A DNA stretch of 64,000 bases from Borrelia hermsii DAH (GTDB taxonomy: Bacteria; Spirochaetota; Spirochaetia; Borreliales; Borreliaceae): the NCBI RefSeq assembly GCF_023035675.1, contig NZ_CP073136.1, positions 186,001-250,000 on the forward strand. The letters are read 5' to 3'. Each line of letters starts with the position of its first letter. Positions within the stretch are counted from its first letter, which is position 1. The notes beneath the pieces were generated by a model. It was not told where the DNA came from, made no database searches, and was given only the letters and a program-made list of their open reading frames with translations. Positions 36,946 to 46,205 of the stretch are shown here, piece after piece. Both the position numbers and the translations under genes were made by a program.

Positions 36946-37710
36946 ATGAGTCAAGACAAAGCAATTATTAAAACAGAAAATCTAAACTTATTTTATACAG
37001 ATTTTAAAGCATTAAATAATATTAATATATCAATACTAAGAAATAGCATCACAGCTTTAATAGGTCCATCAGGTTGTGGAAAATCAACATTCCTTAGAAC
37101 ACTTAACAGAATGAATGATCTTGTTGAAGGCGTTAAAATAGAAGGAAAAGTTATATATGAAGGCAAAAGCATTTACTCAAATAACTTTGATGTTCTGGAA
37201 CTTAGAAGAAAAATTGGAATGGTTTTTCAAACTCCTAACCCATTCTTAATGTCAGTTTATGACAATATAAGTTACGGACCTAAAATCCACGGAATTAAAG
37301 ATAAAAAAAAGCTTGATGAGATAGTTGAAAAATCCCTAATAAAATCTGCACTATGGAATGAAGTAAAAGATAAACTTAACAGAAATGCCTTAAGTCTTTC
37401 AGGGGGACAACAACAAAGACTTTGTATTGCAAGAACTCTTGCGATTGAACCAAATGTAATATTAATGGATGAACCTACTTCTGCTCTTGATCCAATCTCA
37501 ACAGGCAAAATTGAAGAATTAATAATAAATTTAAAAGAAAGTTATACAATCATAATTGTAACTCATAATATGCAACAAGCCGGCCGAATATCTGACAGGA
37601 CTGCATTCTTTCTAAACGGCCAAATTGAAGAAGAAAGCCAAACAGATGAGTTATTCTTCAATCCTAAGAACACTAAGACCGAAGAATACATCACTGGTAA
37701 ATTTGGATAA
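36946..37710 (+). CDS. pstB: Phosphate ABC transporter ATP-binding protein PstB
   Basis: PstB powers phosphate import. Motifs: Walker [10 protein letters not shown] at 40-48, the Q-loop MVFQTPNPF characteristic of PstB, signature LSGGQQQR, Walker [12 protein letters not shown] and the switch His in VTHNMQQA. The 254-residue length is normal. It starts directly after the pstA stop and its own stop abuts the end of the convergent ZIP transporter gene, leaving no room for a separate terminator. Confidence 0.98.
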   Translation: MSQDKAIIKTENLNLFYTDFKALNNINISILRNSITALIGPSGCGKSTFLRTLNRMNDLVEGVKIEGKVIYEGKSIYSNNFDVLELRRKIGMVFQTPNPFLMSVYDNISYGPKIHGIKDKKKLDEIVEKSLIKSALWNEVKDKLNRNALSLSGGQQQRLCIARTLAIEPNVILMDEPTSALDPISTGKIEELIINLKESYTIIIVTHNMQQAGRISDRTAFFLNGQIEEESQTDELFFNPKNTKTEEYITGKFG

Positions 37711-38532
37711 TTAACCCAAAGAAACATCAAGGAACATCATTAAAGCAAACCCAATAACTCCAAATATGGTTGGGATCTTATTGTCAATATCTTTCCTTTT
37801 AGCTTCAGGTATTAATTGCTCAATTGAAACATAAATCATTGCTCCTGCAGAAAAAGATAAAGCAAAGGGTAAAATTCTAGTAAAAGTATAAACTGCATAA
37901 GCTCCTAACAATCCTCCAACAATTTCTACTAAACCTGACATCTGACCATAATTAAAACACTTCCATAAAGGAACATTACCTCGTCTTAAAGGCAAAGAAA
38001 TAGCTGCACCTTCTGGCATATTTTGAATACCAATTCCTAATGTAAGAATCATAGCTCCAACTAAAGTATGAAGGTCAGGAGAAGAAGCCATAGCACCAAA
38101 AGCAACACCAACAGCAAGTCCTTCCGGAAAATTATGCAACGTAACAGCTGTAAAAAGCAAAAAGTCCTTCTTTCCATGCCTTGTTAAATCTTCATCAATA
38201 AATGCTAGTTTATCAAGATCTGGCACAAAGACATCTACTATATATATAAAAAATGCTCCTACAAGAAAACCAAAAACTGCCGGTATCCATGCAATATAAC
38301 CAAGTCCTTCTGCCATCTCTATTGCTGGTTTAATAAGTGAAAAAAAACTAGCAGCAATCATAATTCCTGCTGAAAATCCAAGCATAGCATCCATTATTTT
38401 ATTGTTTACCCTTCTGAAACAAAAAACGGCAGCCGCCCCAAAGGCTGTAGTAAACCAAGTAAAAGTAGAACCTAAAAATCCTAAAAAAATAGGATGTAGA
38501 GTCAATAAATAATCGCATAAATGTTTAAACAT
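37711..38532 (-). CDS. ZIP-family metal transporter (GufA type)
   Basis: ZIP proteins move zinc or other divalent metals into the cytoplasm. The 273-residue product has eight likely membrane segments. The metal-site signatures are HNFPEGLAVGVAFG in the fourth segment and QNMPEGAAISLPL in the fifth, where the family often has His at the first position. The ATG at 38532 follows a GGAGG site. By order this is the gufA homologue BB0219 (recalled). Which metal it carries is not shown; Borrelia is notable for using manganese in place of iron. Confidence 0.92.
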   Translation of the reverse strand: MFKHLCDYLLTLHPIFLGFLGSTFTWFTTAFGAAAVFCFRRVNNKIMDAMLGFSAGIMIAASFFSLIKPAIEMAEGLGYIAWIPAVFGFLVGAFFIYIVDVFVPDLDKLAFIDEDLTRHGKKDFLLFTAVTLHNFPEGLAVGVAFGAMASSPDLHTLVGAMILTLGIGIQNMPEGAAISLPLRRGNVPLWKCFNYGQMSGLVEIVGGLLGAYAVYTFTRILPFALSFSAGAMIYVSIEQLIPEAKRKDIDNKIPTIFGVIGFALMMFLDVSLG

Positions 38533-38570
38533 AAAGTATCCTCCAATACTCTTAAAAATATCCTTAAGTA

Positions 38571-40352
38571 TTAATCAATCAAAATGGCCCTTATTCTTCT
38601 TACACCTGAGGATGAGGCTTGTTCCTTTTGTATCTTAAAAGTACCAAGCTCACCAGTATTCTTAACATGAGGACCACCACAAACTTCAATTGAAAAACCA
38701 TCTATTTCATACACACTTACAATATCTTCATATTTCTCGCCAAATAAAGCCATTGCACCCTTAGCCAAAGCATCATCCAGATTCATTACAGATCGTTTTA
38801 CAGATAACTTATTTTTTATCTGTAAATTAACCATATCTTCAACTTGTTTGATCTCATCATCCGTCATTTTATAAGGATGATTAAAATCAAATCTTAGTCT
38901 CTCAGCAGTAATATTGCTACCCTTCTGTCTTACATGCTCACCTAGGACTAATTGAAGTGCCTTATGAAGCAAATGAGTGGCTGTATGCAACTTAGTAGTC
39001 TCATACGTACAATCTGCAAGACCTCCTTTAAAGACCTTATCACCTCCCTTCTTAGAAACCTCTTGATGCTTTTTAAAATGCTCCTCAAAGCCGGCTTTAT
39101 CTATGCTAAATCCATATTCAGTTGCAAGTTCTTCTGTTATCTCATAAGGAAAACCATAAGTATCATAAAGCTTAAAAGAAATATCACCAGGAATTGATTT
39201 TGATGATAATTGCTGAATTAATTTAATAAATTCTTGCTCACCATGCCGCAAAGTTTTAAAAAATTTCTCTTCCTCTACATTTAACTCGGCCTTAATAAAA
39301 TCTTTCTTTTCTGTTAATTCCTTATAAAAGGATTTATAAATCTCTTCAACAGAATCAACAAGATCTGCTAAAACATAAGATTCCATCCCAAGTTTTTTGG
39401 CATATCTAATAGCTCTCCTAATTATTCTTCTTAAAACATATCCTTGCCCTATATTAGAAGGAAGGACTGCAAAATTATCAGCTAAAATAAAACAACTGGC
39501 TTTAATATGGTCAGCAATTATTCGAATAGATCTATCATCCTCTAAATTCTGTCCATAAATCTTGCCAGAAATTTTTTCGATCTTATCAATTATTGGTTTA
39601 AATGCATCCGTGTCATAAACTGAAGATTTTCCTTGCAAAAATGTAATTGTTCTCTCAATCCCCATGCCTGTATCCACACATTTTCGCTTTAGTTCTTCAT
39701 AATTTCCATTCTCATCCCTTTTATATTGCATAAAAACATTATTCCAAATCTCAAAATATTTACCACAAGAACAGGTAATATCACATCTAACTGAACATTT
39801 CTCCTTACCTGTATCTACAAATATTTCAGTATCTGGCCCACAAGGGCCTGTATTCCCAACAGGCCCCCAAAAATTATGCTCTCTTGAGAGATAAAATATT
39901 CTATCTTTAGGAATTCCAAGACTTTCCCAAACATTAGCAGTCTCTGTATCCCTCGGAATACTCTCATCACCTTCAAAAACACTAACATAAAGTTTATCTT
40001 TCGAAATATTTAAGTAATTAGGTGAAGTTAAAAACTCAAAACTATACTTTACAGAAAGTTCTTTAAAATAAGCACCAAGGGACCAATTTCCAAGCATCTC
40101 AAAAAAAGTTAAATGACTAAGATCCCCCACTTCATCAATATCTCCTGTTCTTAAACATTTCTGAACATCAACTAACATATCTCCAGATGGATGCATTTCT
40201 CCAAGAAGATAAGGTACAAGAGGTTGCATGCCAGCTGTATTAAAAAGGACTGTAGAATCATTATCAGGAATTAAAGATTTGCCTGCAATTTCACAGTGTC
40301 CCTTACTTTTAAAAAAGTCTATATACTTTTTACGTAGTTCATCAAGTTTCAC
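38571..40352 (-). CDS. alaS: Alanyl-tRNA synthetase, short form
   Basis: AlaRS charges tRNA-Ala. The catalytic domain is intact (for example PDNDSTVLFNTAGMQPLVPYL, HLTFFEMLGNWSLG), the tRNA-recognition domain follows, and the editing domain is present with THLLHKAL and CGGPHVKNTGELG supplying the His/His/Cys/His zinc site. The protein ends after about 593 residues at VRRIRAILID, whereas most AlaRSs have about 870; the C-terminal oligomerisation and tRNA-elbow domain is absent. The same short form is known from B. burgdorferi, so this is not damage. The start is GTG at 40352 with a GAGGAG site, overlapping the fliG1 stop by one base. Confidence 0.97.
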   Translation of the reverse strand: MKLDELRKKYIDFFKSKGHCEIAGKSLIPDNDSTVLFNTAGMQPLVPYLLGEMHPSGDMLVDVQKCLRTGDIDEVGDLSHLTFFEMLGNWSLGAYFKELSVKYSFEFLTSPNYLNISKDKLYVSVFEGDESIPRDTETANVWESLGIPKDRIFYLSREHNFWGPVGNTGPCGPDTEIFVDTGKEKCSVRCDITCSCGKYFEIWNNVFMQYKRDENGNYEELKRKCVDTGMGIERTITFLQGKSSVYDTDAFKPIIDKIEKISGKIYGQNLEDDRSIRIIADHIKASCFILADNFAVLPSNIGQGYVLRRIIRRAIRYAKKLGMESYVLADLVDSVEEIYKSFYKELTEKKDFIKAELNVEEEKFFKTLRHGEQEFIKLIQQLSSKSIPGDISFKLYDTYGFPYEITEELATEYGFSIDKAGFEEHFKKHQEVSKKGGDKVFKGGLADCTYETTKLHTATHLLHKALQLVLGEHVRQKGSNITAERLRFDFNHPYKMTDDEIKQVEDMVNLQIKNKLSVKRSVMNLDDALAKGAMALFGEKYEDIVSVYEIDGFSIEVCGGPHVKNTGELGTFKIQKEQASSSGVRRIRAILID

Positions 40353-41569
40353 TAAACAAACTCCTCATTCTTTCTATATATCACTAACTCACCCTTTAGA
40401 GTCAACTCCTTAATATAATTAACAAAAGATGTAGTTATTGCCTTTATATCTCTCTTTCTTAACTTTTTCAAAAAAGATTCTTCTTCCAAGATAAGTTCTT
40501 TACGTCTTCTTGAAACATTGAAAAGAATCTTATCTCTAATTTCATCATTTTTATCTTTAATAATACTCGCAATATCTTTATCTGTAAATTCTCTTAAAAT
40601 ATTATGCATGTCATTATCTGTAATCCTAAGTATTACATTAATATCAAATATTTTTTCTTTAATCTCACTATCTTTAACGGGATTTAAAGCTTTCATGTCA
40701 ATATTACTCAAAAGATTTTTTTCATCCTCAGAATCCATGTAGCTTAAAATATCAACCAGTATTTTAGAACCATCAAGTTTTTCTGTCTTAAGTTTACCCT
40801 GCATTTCAAATCTGCTCTTAAGTCTATCAGAAATAACCTCAACCATATCCATATTTATCTGTCTTGGCTTAGCAAGCTCTTTAATAAACTGCTTCTTAAT
40901 ATCCTTTTCAAACATAGAAAAAACATATTTTTTCTGGATTTTTGTTAAATAATTATATATTACCAAAAGTGTTTGAACATTTTCATCTCGAATTAAAGCC
41001 CAAAGTTGTTCATTCTCAATACCAGACAAATAATCAAAAGGCAAAAATGGATCATTTCCTGTAACTTTTTTATAAATCTCTTTCGCCTTTGCCTTACTTA
41101 AAGATTTATTCAATAACTCATAAGCAAACTTATCATCAATTTTTAAATATTTTTTTTCATTTCTTACTAATTCTTCAAATTCTTGAATAATTCGTTTTTT
41201 ATCATCAGGAGTAATATACTTAATATTAGTAATTTCTCTAGTAATCGCAATTATATCAGCATCATCAAGCTCAGCCATAATTTCTGCTGATTTTTCAAGA
41301 CCAATAGCTAAGAAATACTTTGCTATCTTTGATACCTTACTCTCTTTACGAATAAATCCTGGCTTCTCAACTCCTCTGTTAGTAGAACTTGATTTACTAG
41401 AAATCTCCCTACCCCCCCTCTTAACCAGATTGACCCAAGACTTAAGCAGAGAACCTTGTATCTCAGAATCTGACAACTCATCATGTAACTTGTCTTTTTC
41501 AATACTTTTAAAGGTCTTTACTCCCAAATTTTTTGCACTCTGATACTTGGAAAGCCTAGGATCCTGCAT
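40352..41569 (-). CDS. fliG1: Flagellar motor switch protein FliG homologue (FliG1)
   Basis: FliG is the rotor protein that meets the stator. The 405-residue product has a FliG-type middle and C-terminal domain (for example VSKIAKYFLAIGLEKSAEIM, DPFLPFDYLSGI, and MHNILREFTDKDIASIIKDK). It is longer than ordinary FliG (about 340) by an N-terminal extension of roughly 65 charged residues. Borrelia has two FliG genes; this position corresponds to FliG1, reported to be needed for full motility at one cell pole. A TTG at 41581 is possible but the ATG at 41569 with GAGGGG just upstream is preferred. It overlaps pgl by 14 bp. Confidence 0.9.
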   Translation of the reverse strand: MQDPRLSKYQSAKNLGVKTFKSIEKDKLHDELSDSEIQGSLLKSWVNLVKRGGREISSKSSSTNRGVEKPGFIRKESKVSKIAKYFLAIGLEKSAEIMAELDDADIIAITREITNIKYITPDDKKRIIQEFEELVRNEKKYLKIDDKFAYELLNKSLSKAKAKEIYKKVTGNDPFLPFDYLSGIENEQLWALIRDENVQTLLVIYNYLTKIQKKYVFSMFEKDIKKQFIKELAKPRQINMDMVEVISDRLKSRFEMQGKLKTEKLDGSKILVDILSYMDSEDEKNLLSNIDMKALNPVKDSEIKEKIFDINVILRITDNDMHNILREFTDKDIASIIKDKNDEIRDKILFNVSRRRKELILEEESFLKKLRKRDIKAITTSFVNYIKELTLKGELVIYRKNEEFV

Positions 41570-42257
41570 AAACCCCCTCAATATTTGTAAGAACTAATAA
41601 ACGCGAGTGATCTTTAAAAATTTTAGCTGGACATTCCCTTAAAGAAATTCCTGAATTTAAAAAATTTTCTAAAGCACCTTTTTTTTCATCACCAATAAAG
41701 AGCAAAACAGCAGCCTTAGAAGCAAGTAAAGATTTAGGGGTTAAGCTAATTCGCTTACTTGGTAGCTTTGGTGAATCATACTCATATTGATATCCTTCCA
41801 TTTCAGAAAACAAAAGTTTTTTCGAAGGAAAAAGAGAAGCAACATGCCCATCCTCACCAACAGACAAAATAATTAGATCTAATCTTGTGAACCTAGAATT
41901 GAATTCAACATTATAATTATAAATAGACGATGCCTCATCAAACTCACTGTAAATAAATGGATGCAAATTAGAACCACAAATTAAATTCTTTTCCACCATT
42001 TTAGAAAAAAATCCTTCACTTAAAAATCTAAAATTACTATAACTAGTATTTAGCTCAACACAACGCTCATCTACCAAAAAAAAATGAGACTTCTTAAGAG
42101 AATAATTTTGCTCATCAAAAACATTGAGAAAAGAAATAATATTGCGGCCACCGCAAACTCCAATACTAGTAAAATCATCTTGACTAATATTGTTTAAAAA
42201 AAAATCAAAAAACTTTTCCTTCAAATCACTCTCTTTATTAGAACACAAAAATTCCAT
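41556..42257 (-). CDS. pgl: 6-phosphogluconolactonase
   Basis: This enzyme hydrolyses 6-phosphogluconolactone in the oxidative pentose phosphate pathway. The 233-residue product carries the family motifs CGGRNIISFL, HFFLVDERCVELN-like segment, NFRFLSEGFF, and LSVGEDGHVASLFPSK. The frame can open at a TTG at 42272, but the ATG at 42257 (MEFLCSN) has AAAGGAA about six bases upstream and is chosen. It precedes fliG1 with an overlap, an association without obvious metabolic logic. Confidence 0.94.
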   Translation of the reverse strand: MEFLCSNKESDLKEKFFDFFLNNISQDDFTSIGVCGGRNIISFLNVFDEQNYSLKKSHFFLVDERCVELNTSYSNFRFLSEGFFSKMVEKNLICGSNLHPFIYSEFDEASSIYNYNVEFNSRFTRLDLIILSVGEDGHVASLFPSKKLLFSEMEGYQYEYDSPKLPSKRISLTPKSLLASKAAVLLFIGDEKKGALENFLNSGISLRECPAKIFKDHSRLLVLTNIEGVYAGS

Positions 42258-42277
42258 CACTATTCCTTTCAATAAAT

Positions 42278-42967
42278 TTAATCTAAATAATAAGAAACTG
42301 TTGTAACTACCCTTAATATCTTCTTTGAATAACGCTCATGTCTTGCTGAACTTCTATCAGATGGAAGAAACTCAAAGTATCCTTGATTTGCAGTCTTAAT
42401 TTTTCCCAAAACAGCACCTGAATTTTGTGCAAACTCCAAAGCTGCCCACAATGCATTTTTAACAGAATCTGCTAGCATTTCAGGTTTAACCTCATTGATC
42501 TTGTCAAAATAATAACTTGGTCCATCATTACCACTAAAGAGTACCCCTTTATTGTAAAGTTCAATAATGTTTTTGCTTGCCTGCTCCATTTTATCAACAT
42601 CTTTAGTATAAACACCTAAGGATACATACGCATTATACTTATAAAGAGCATTACGATGATTTGAAATATTAAAATCCATACCTCTCATAGTTATATCATC
42701 TTCATGAAACCCATAGCTAACAAAAAAATTCTTTATCGTCAAAAAATTTGCATTATTTAACTTATTAATCTCATCTACAGTATTCCCACCCAACTCATAC
42801 TGCAAATTCCAACTTGCAGAAGTTGAGAGCACCTCTTTTTCACTCAAGCCCTTAACAGTAACATAATTTCCATTTTTAATTCCAATATTCTTTATGCCAC
42901 TAGATATGATAACTGATGCTACCACAAAAACTAAAGACGATAATAAAATTAATAACCTTTTTACCAA
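42278..42967 (-). CDS. SIMPL-domain (DUF541) secreted or membrane-anchored protein
   Basis: The 229-residue product has an N-terminal hydrophobic segment (about 4-26) followed by a SIMPL domain, recognisable by YVTVKGLSEKEVLSTSASWN at the start of the mature part. SIMPL proteins (YggE, BP26) are periplasmic or surface proteins of poorly understood role, some forming channel-like rings. The start must be TTG at 42967, with AAGGA six bases upstream, because no ATG occurs before the domain. It is the first gene of the unit with pgl, fliG1 and alaS; the gap to pgl is 20 bp. Confidence 0.82.
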   Translation of the reverse strand: MVKRLLILLSSLVFVVASVIISSGIKNIGIKNGNYVTVKGLSEKEVLSTSASWNLQYELGGNTVDEINKLNNANFLTIKNFFVSYGFHEDDITMRGMDFNISNHRNALYKYNAYVSLGVYTKDVDKMEQASKNIIELYNKGVLFSGNDGPSYYFDKINEVKPEMLADSVKNALWAALEFAQNSGAVLGKIKTANQGYFEFLPSDRSSARHERYSKKILRVVTTVSYYLD

Positions 42968-43056
42968 AATAAATCCTTACCTCCCGGTTTTTATAAATTT
43001 TTTTTAAAAAATTATAATATTGTCAAATTAAACAATTTATTTTAGCATATTATGCT

Positions 43057-44064
43057 ATGTTAATAAACCGAAAAATATCGGTAGCACCAATGGTAGCAAT
43101 TACCGATGAACACTTTAGATATATGATAAGATTATTATCAAAAAAAGTCACTTTATACACTCCAATGATTTCTGCAAAATCAATTATCATGGGCAATTTA
43201 AATAAAGTTGTAAAACAAACTCCCACTGATTCTCCAATTGCAATTCAAATAGCAACAAGCTGTGAGAATGATGCTGCAAAAGCTATAGAAATTCTTGAAA
43301 ATAAATTTAATTTTGATGAATATAATCTTAACGTTGGCTGCCCATCATCTAAGGTCCAAAACGCAAACTATGGGGCCTGTCTAATGCAAACCCCAACCCA
43401 AGTAGGCAAAATCTTGAAAGCCATGAAAAAAAATACAAATAAACCTGTCTCAATCAAACACAGAATAGGTATAAGAAATAATAAAAGAGAATATCATGAA
43501 GAAAACTACACAGAACTGCAACAATTCGTAGAAAAAATTATGGAATATGAAATAAAAAATTTTACTGTTCATGCACGAATAGCCATATTAAATGGATACT
43601 CTCCTAAAGATAATCAAAATATCCCAAAACTTAGACATGACTTTGTATATCGATTGAAACAAGAACATAAAAATATATTTATTGAAGTAAATGGAGGAAT
43701 TAAGAGTAGCGATCACATAAAAACACATCTATCTTATGTAGATTCCGTCATGATTGGAAGAGCTGTAGCAAAGGATCCATATTTAATTGCAAAAATTTCA
43801 AGAGAATTCCTAGAAGAAAAGGAAAAAATTCCAACAAGAGAAGAAATATTATTAAAAATGGTAGAATATATCAAAGAGTACGATGAATGCCTTTCAATTA
43901 GCACTATACTAAAACACATAATGAGCATAGTATTTGCCAAAGAAAATGCTTGTAAATTTAGACAAACTTTAAGTGCACCTTTTCCTAAAAATCTTAAAAA
44001 TCACGAAATACTCTTAAGTGCAATTGAACACTTAAGAGAAGATACTTTAAAATCTAATTCTTAG
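43057..44064 (+). CDS. dus: tRNA-dihydrouridine synthase (DusA-like)
   Basis: Dus enzymes reduce uridines in the D-loop of tRNAs using FMN. The N-terminus [20 protein letters not shown] is the DusA-type start; [20 protein letters not shown] holds the catalytic Cys (here in GACL), KHRIG and NGGIKS bind FMN and phosphate, and [13 protein letters not shown] closes the barrel. The 335-residue length is normal. It stands alone on the plus strand, divergent from the SIMPL gene, and its end overlaps the end of serS by 11 bp. Confidence 0.94.
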   Translation: MLINRKISVAPMVAITDEHFRYMIRLLSKKVTLYTPMISAKSIIMGNLNKVVKQTPTDSPIAIQIATSCENDAAKAIEILENKFNFDEYNLNVGCPSSKVQNANYGACLMQTPTQVGKILKAMKKNTNKPVSIKHRIGIRNNKREYHEENYTELQQFVEKIMEYEIKNFTVHARIAILNGYSPKDNQNIPKLRHDFVYRLKQEHKNIFIEVNGGIKSSDHIKTHLSYVDSVMIGRAVAKDPYLIAKISREFLEEKEKIPTREEILLKMVEYIKEYDECLSISTILKHIMSIVFAKENACKFRQTLSAPFPKNLKNHEILLSAIEHLREDTLKSNS

Positions 44065-45328
44065 GGGATATATAATCAAAACCTGTATATTTAACCAAAT
44101 TCTTAGGTATTCTAACTCCGCCTCTTTCATCCTGAAAGTTCTCAAGTATAGCAATAATAGTTCTTGTTGAAGCTATTGCTGTTCCATTTATCATATGTAC
44201 AAATTTACTCTGGCCATCATCCTTATATCTAATCTTAAGGCGCCTTGACTGATAATCTGTACAATTTGAGGTTGAAGTAACCTCCCCATACTCGCCATTA
44301 TCTCCCCTACCCGGCATCCAAGCTTCAATATCATATTTCTTATAAGCTGGTGCTCCAAGATCAAAAGAGCACACATTTAAAACTCTATATGGAATCTCAA
44401 GTTCGGTAAAAATCTCTTCCTCTAATGCTAAAAACTCATTGTGAATACGATCAGAGTCTTCACTTTTGCAAAGACAAAACATTTCAACCTTACTAAACTG
44501 ATGCACTCTATAAAGTCCCTTAGAAAATTGCCCAGCTGCTCCAGCCTCTTTGCGGAAGCAATGAGAAAGTCCTGCCATTCTTAGCGGGGACTTAAGATCC
44601 AATATAGTATTATAATAATATCCGCCAAGAGTAATCTCAGCTGTACCAACAAGATATTTATCTGTATCTTCAATTTTATAAATATTACTCTCAGTGCCAC
44701 GGGGATTAAATCCAATCCCATCAACTATAAATTCCCTTGCAACATCAGGTGTGATAAATAAATCAAAACCCTTGAGTTTAAGTTTATTTAAAGCAAAATT
44801 AATCAATGCAAGCTCTAAGAAAACGGCTTCATTTTTAAGATAATAAAACTTATTACCGCTAACCTCACCTGCCCTTTCAAAATCAAAAAGATCCAAATCA
44901 ATTCCAATGGCTAAGTGATCCTTTGGTTTAAAATCAAATTTTGGAATATTTCCTGATAACTTTAACACAACATTCCCATCTTCACCCTCACCAACAGGAA
45001 CATCAGGAGCAGCAATATTTGGAATTTGCTTATGCTCAATTAAAAGTCTAGATGCTATATAATTCAATTTCTCTTCCAAAACTGCTATTTCGGACTTTAA
45101 AGCCTTGCCAGTCTCTATTAAATAATTCCTACGAGAATCATCCATTTTTTCTTTCATAGCATTAGCGTTTTCATTCCTTGCCGCATTCAACTCGCCTATC
45201 TTAGTAACAAGTTTTCTGCGCTCATCATCAAAAGAAATTAACAGATCAAGATTTAACTTTAACCCTCTATCTTTAATATTTTTCTGAATAAGCTCTAAAT
45301 TATCTCTTATAAACTTCAAATCAAGCAT
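44054..45328 (-). CDS. serS: Seryl-tRNA synthetase
   Basis: SerRS charges tRNA-Ser. The 424-residue product starts with the conserved [10 protein letters not shown], has the long antiparallel coiled-coil arm (about 27-105) that contacts tRNA-Ser, and then the class II core with [13 protein letters not shown] motif 2 region, [18 protein letters not shown] and [17 protein letters not shown] (motif 3). A longer frame to a TTG at 45379 is rejected because the ATG at 45328 has a GGGAG site seven bases upstream and matches the family start. Confidence 0.97.
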   Translation of the reverse strand: MLDLKFIRDNLELIQKNIKDRGLKLNLDLLISFDDERRKLVTKIGELNAARNENANAMKEKMDDSRRNYLIETGKALKSEIAVLEEKLNYIASRLLIEHKQIPNIAAPDVPVGEGEDGNVVLKLSGNIPKFDFKPKDHLAIGIDLDLFDFERAGEVSGNKFYYLKNEAVFLELALINFALNKLKLKGFDLFITPDVAREFIVDGIGFNPRGTESNIYKIEDTDKYLVGTAEITLGGYYYNTILDLKSPLRMAGLSHCFRKEAGAAGQFSKGLYRVHQFSKVEMFCLCKSEDSDRIHNEFLALEEEIFTELEIPYRVLNVCSFDLGAPAYKKYDIEAWMPGRGDNGEYGEVTSTSNCTDYQSRRLKIRYKDDGQSKFVHMINGTAIASTRTIIAILENFQDERGGVRIPKNLVKYTGFDYISPKN

Positions 45329-45476
45329 CACAGAACTCCCAAAAATCGATTTAACTAAAAATAAATTAAAGTCAAACAAAATGAAAAATAAATTATATTA
45401 ATTAGTATAAGAAATATTATATAATATTTGATACTAATAATAGTATAAACTTAATATACGGAGAAAAATTGTCTTT

Positions 45477-46193
45477 ATGGTAAAATCATCAACGGCTCAA
45501 AAAATATTTATTTTAATATCATTACTGGTAATCTTTATAGGATGTACAAAAAAAACAAAAAAGATAAGCTTTAATGACATTGACACACTATATAACGAAA
45601 AAGATGAAATAATAATTCAATCAATTTTAGCAGAAGAAGAAAACGAATTCTTCAAATACAAAATTAGAATACCTAAAGTAACAGATGGTAGAACAGAAAA
45701 CAATAGCATAAAAACATTCAATGATGAAATTGAAAGTTATGCAAATGAAATAGTCACAAACCTAGAAAGTGCAACTCAAAACACTAAACAAGATTCTAAA
45801 AAACCAACTTTAAACATAGACTATGAAATCTACCATGGATATGATATTTATACAATCATAGTAAGTGCCACTCAAGTAATCAATGATACATCTATCACAA
45901 ACCATAGAAGCTATTATATTAGCAATCATGGGGATTATATTTACAACATAGACGAAATCATTAACACAGAAGAAGCATTTCCATACTTTACTCAAAGAAT
46001 CAAAGAACAAATTGAAAAAACATATCCAAATAAATTATTATTTGATTTGCAGCAAGCAGTGATTTATTTCGAAAATAAAAAAATCATAATAAAATTCCCA
46101 CTTTATGTATTTAATTTAGACGATACAAAGAATACCGAAAACATGTTTGAATTTAATGAAGAGGAAGTAAAAAAATACATAAAACAAGGATAA
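45477..46193 (+). CDS. Lipoprotein with a DUF4163/DUF3298 (RsiV-like) domain
   Basis: The 238-residue product has a signal peptide ending in VIFIGC, a convincing lipobox with Cys at about residue 23. The mature region follows the pattern of PdaC/RsiV-type extracytoplasmic domains: an IPKVTDGRTENNSIKTFND start, a helix, then an ISNHGDYIYNIDEIIN strand-turn and a helix before a final beta segment. In Bacillus this fold senses lysozyme or lies in deacetylases; here its role is unknown. The ATG at 45477 is 13 bases after GGAG. It stands 12 bp before the metalloprotease gene. Confidence 0.78.
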   Translation: MVKSSTAQKIFILISLLVIFIGCTKKTKKISFNDIDTLYNEKDEIIIQSILAEEENEFFKYKIRIPKVTDGRTENNSIKTFNDEIESYANEIVTNLESATQNTKQDSKKPTLNIDYEIYHGYDIYTIIVSATQVINDTSITNHRSYYISNHGDYIYNIDEIINTEEAFPYFTQRIKEQIEKTYPNKLLFDLQQAVIYFENKKIIIKFPLYVFNLDDTKNTENMFEFNEEEVKKYIKQG

Positions 46194-46205
46194 AATAAAG
46201 CATAA

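Noticed and set aside
45329-45379. N-terminal extension of SerRS
   Set aside because: SerRS proteins start with [14 protein letters not shown] sequence, and the ATG at 45328 has a GGGAG site; the upstream TTG has none.
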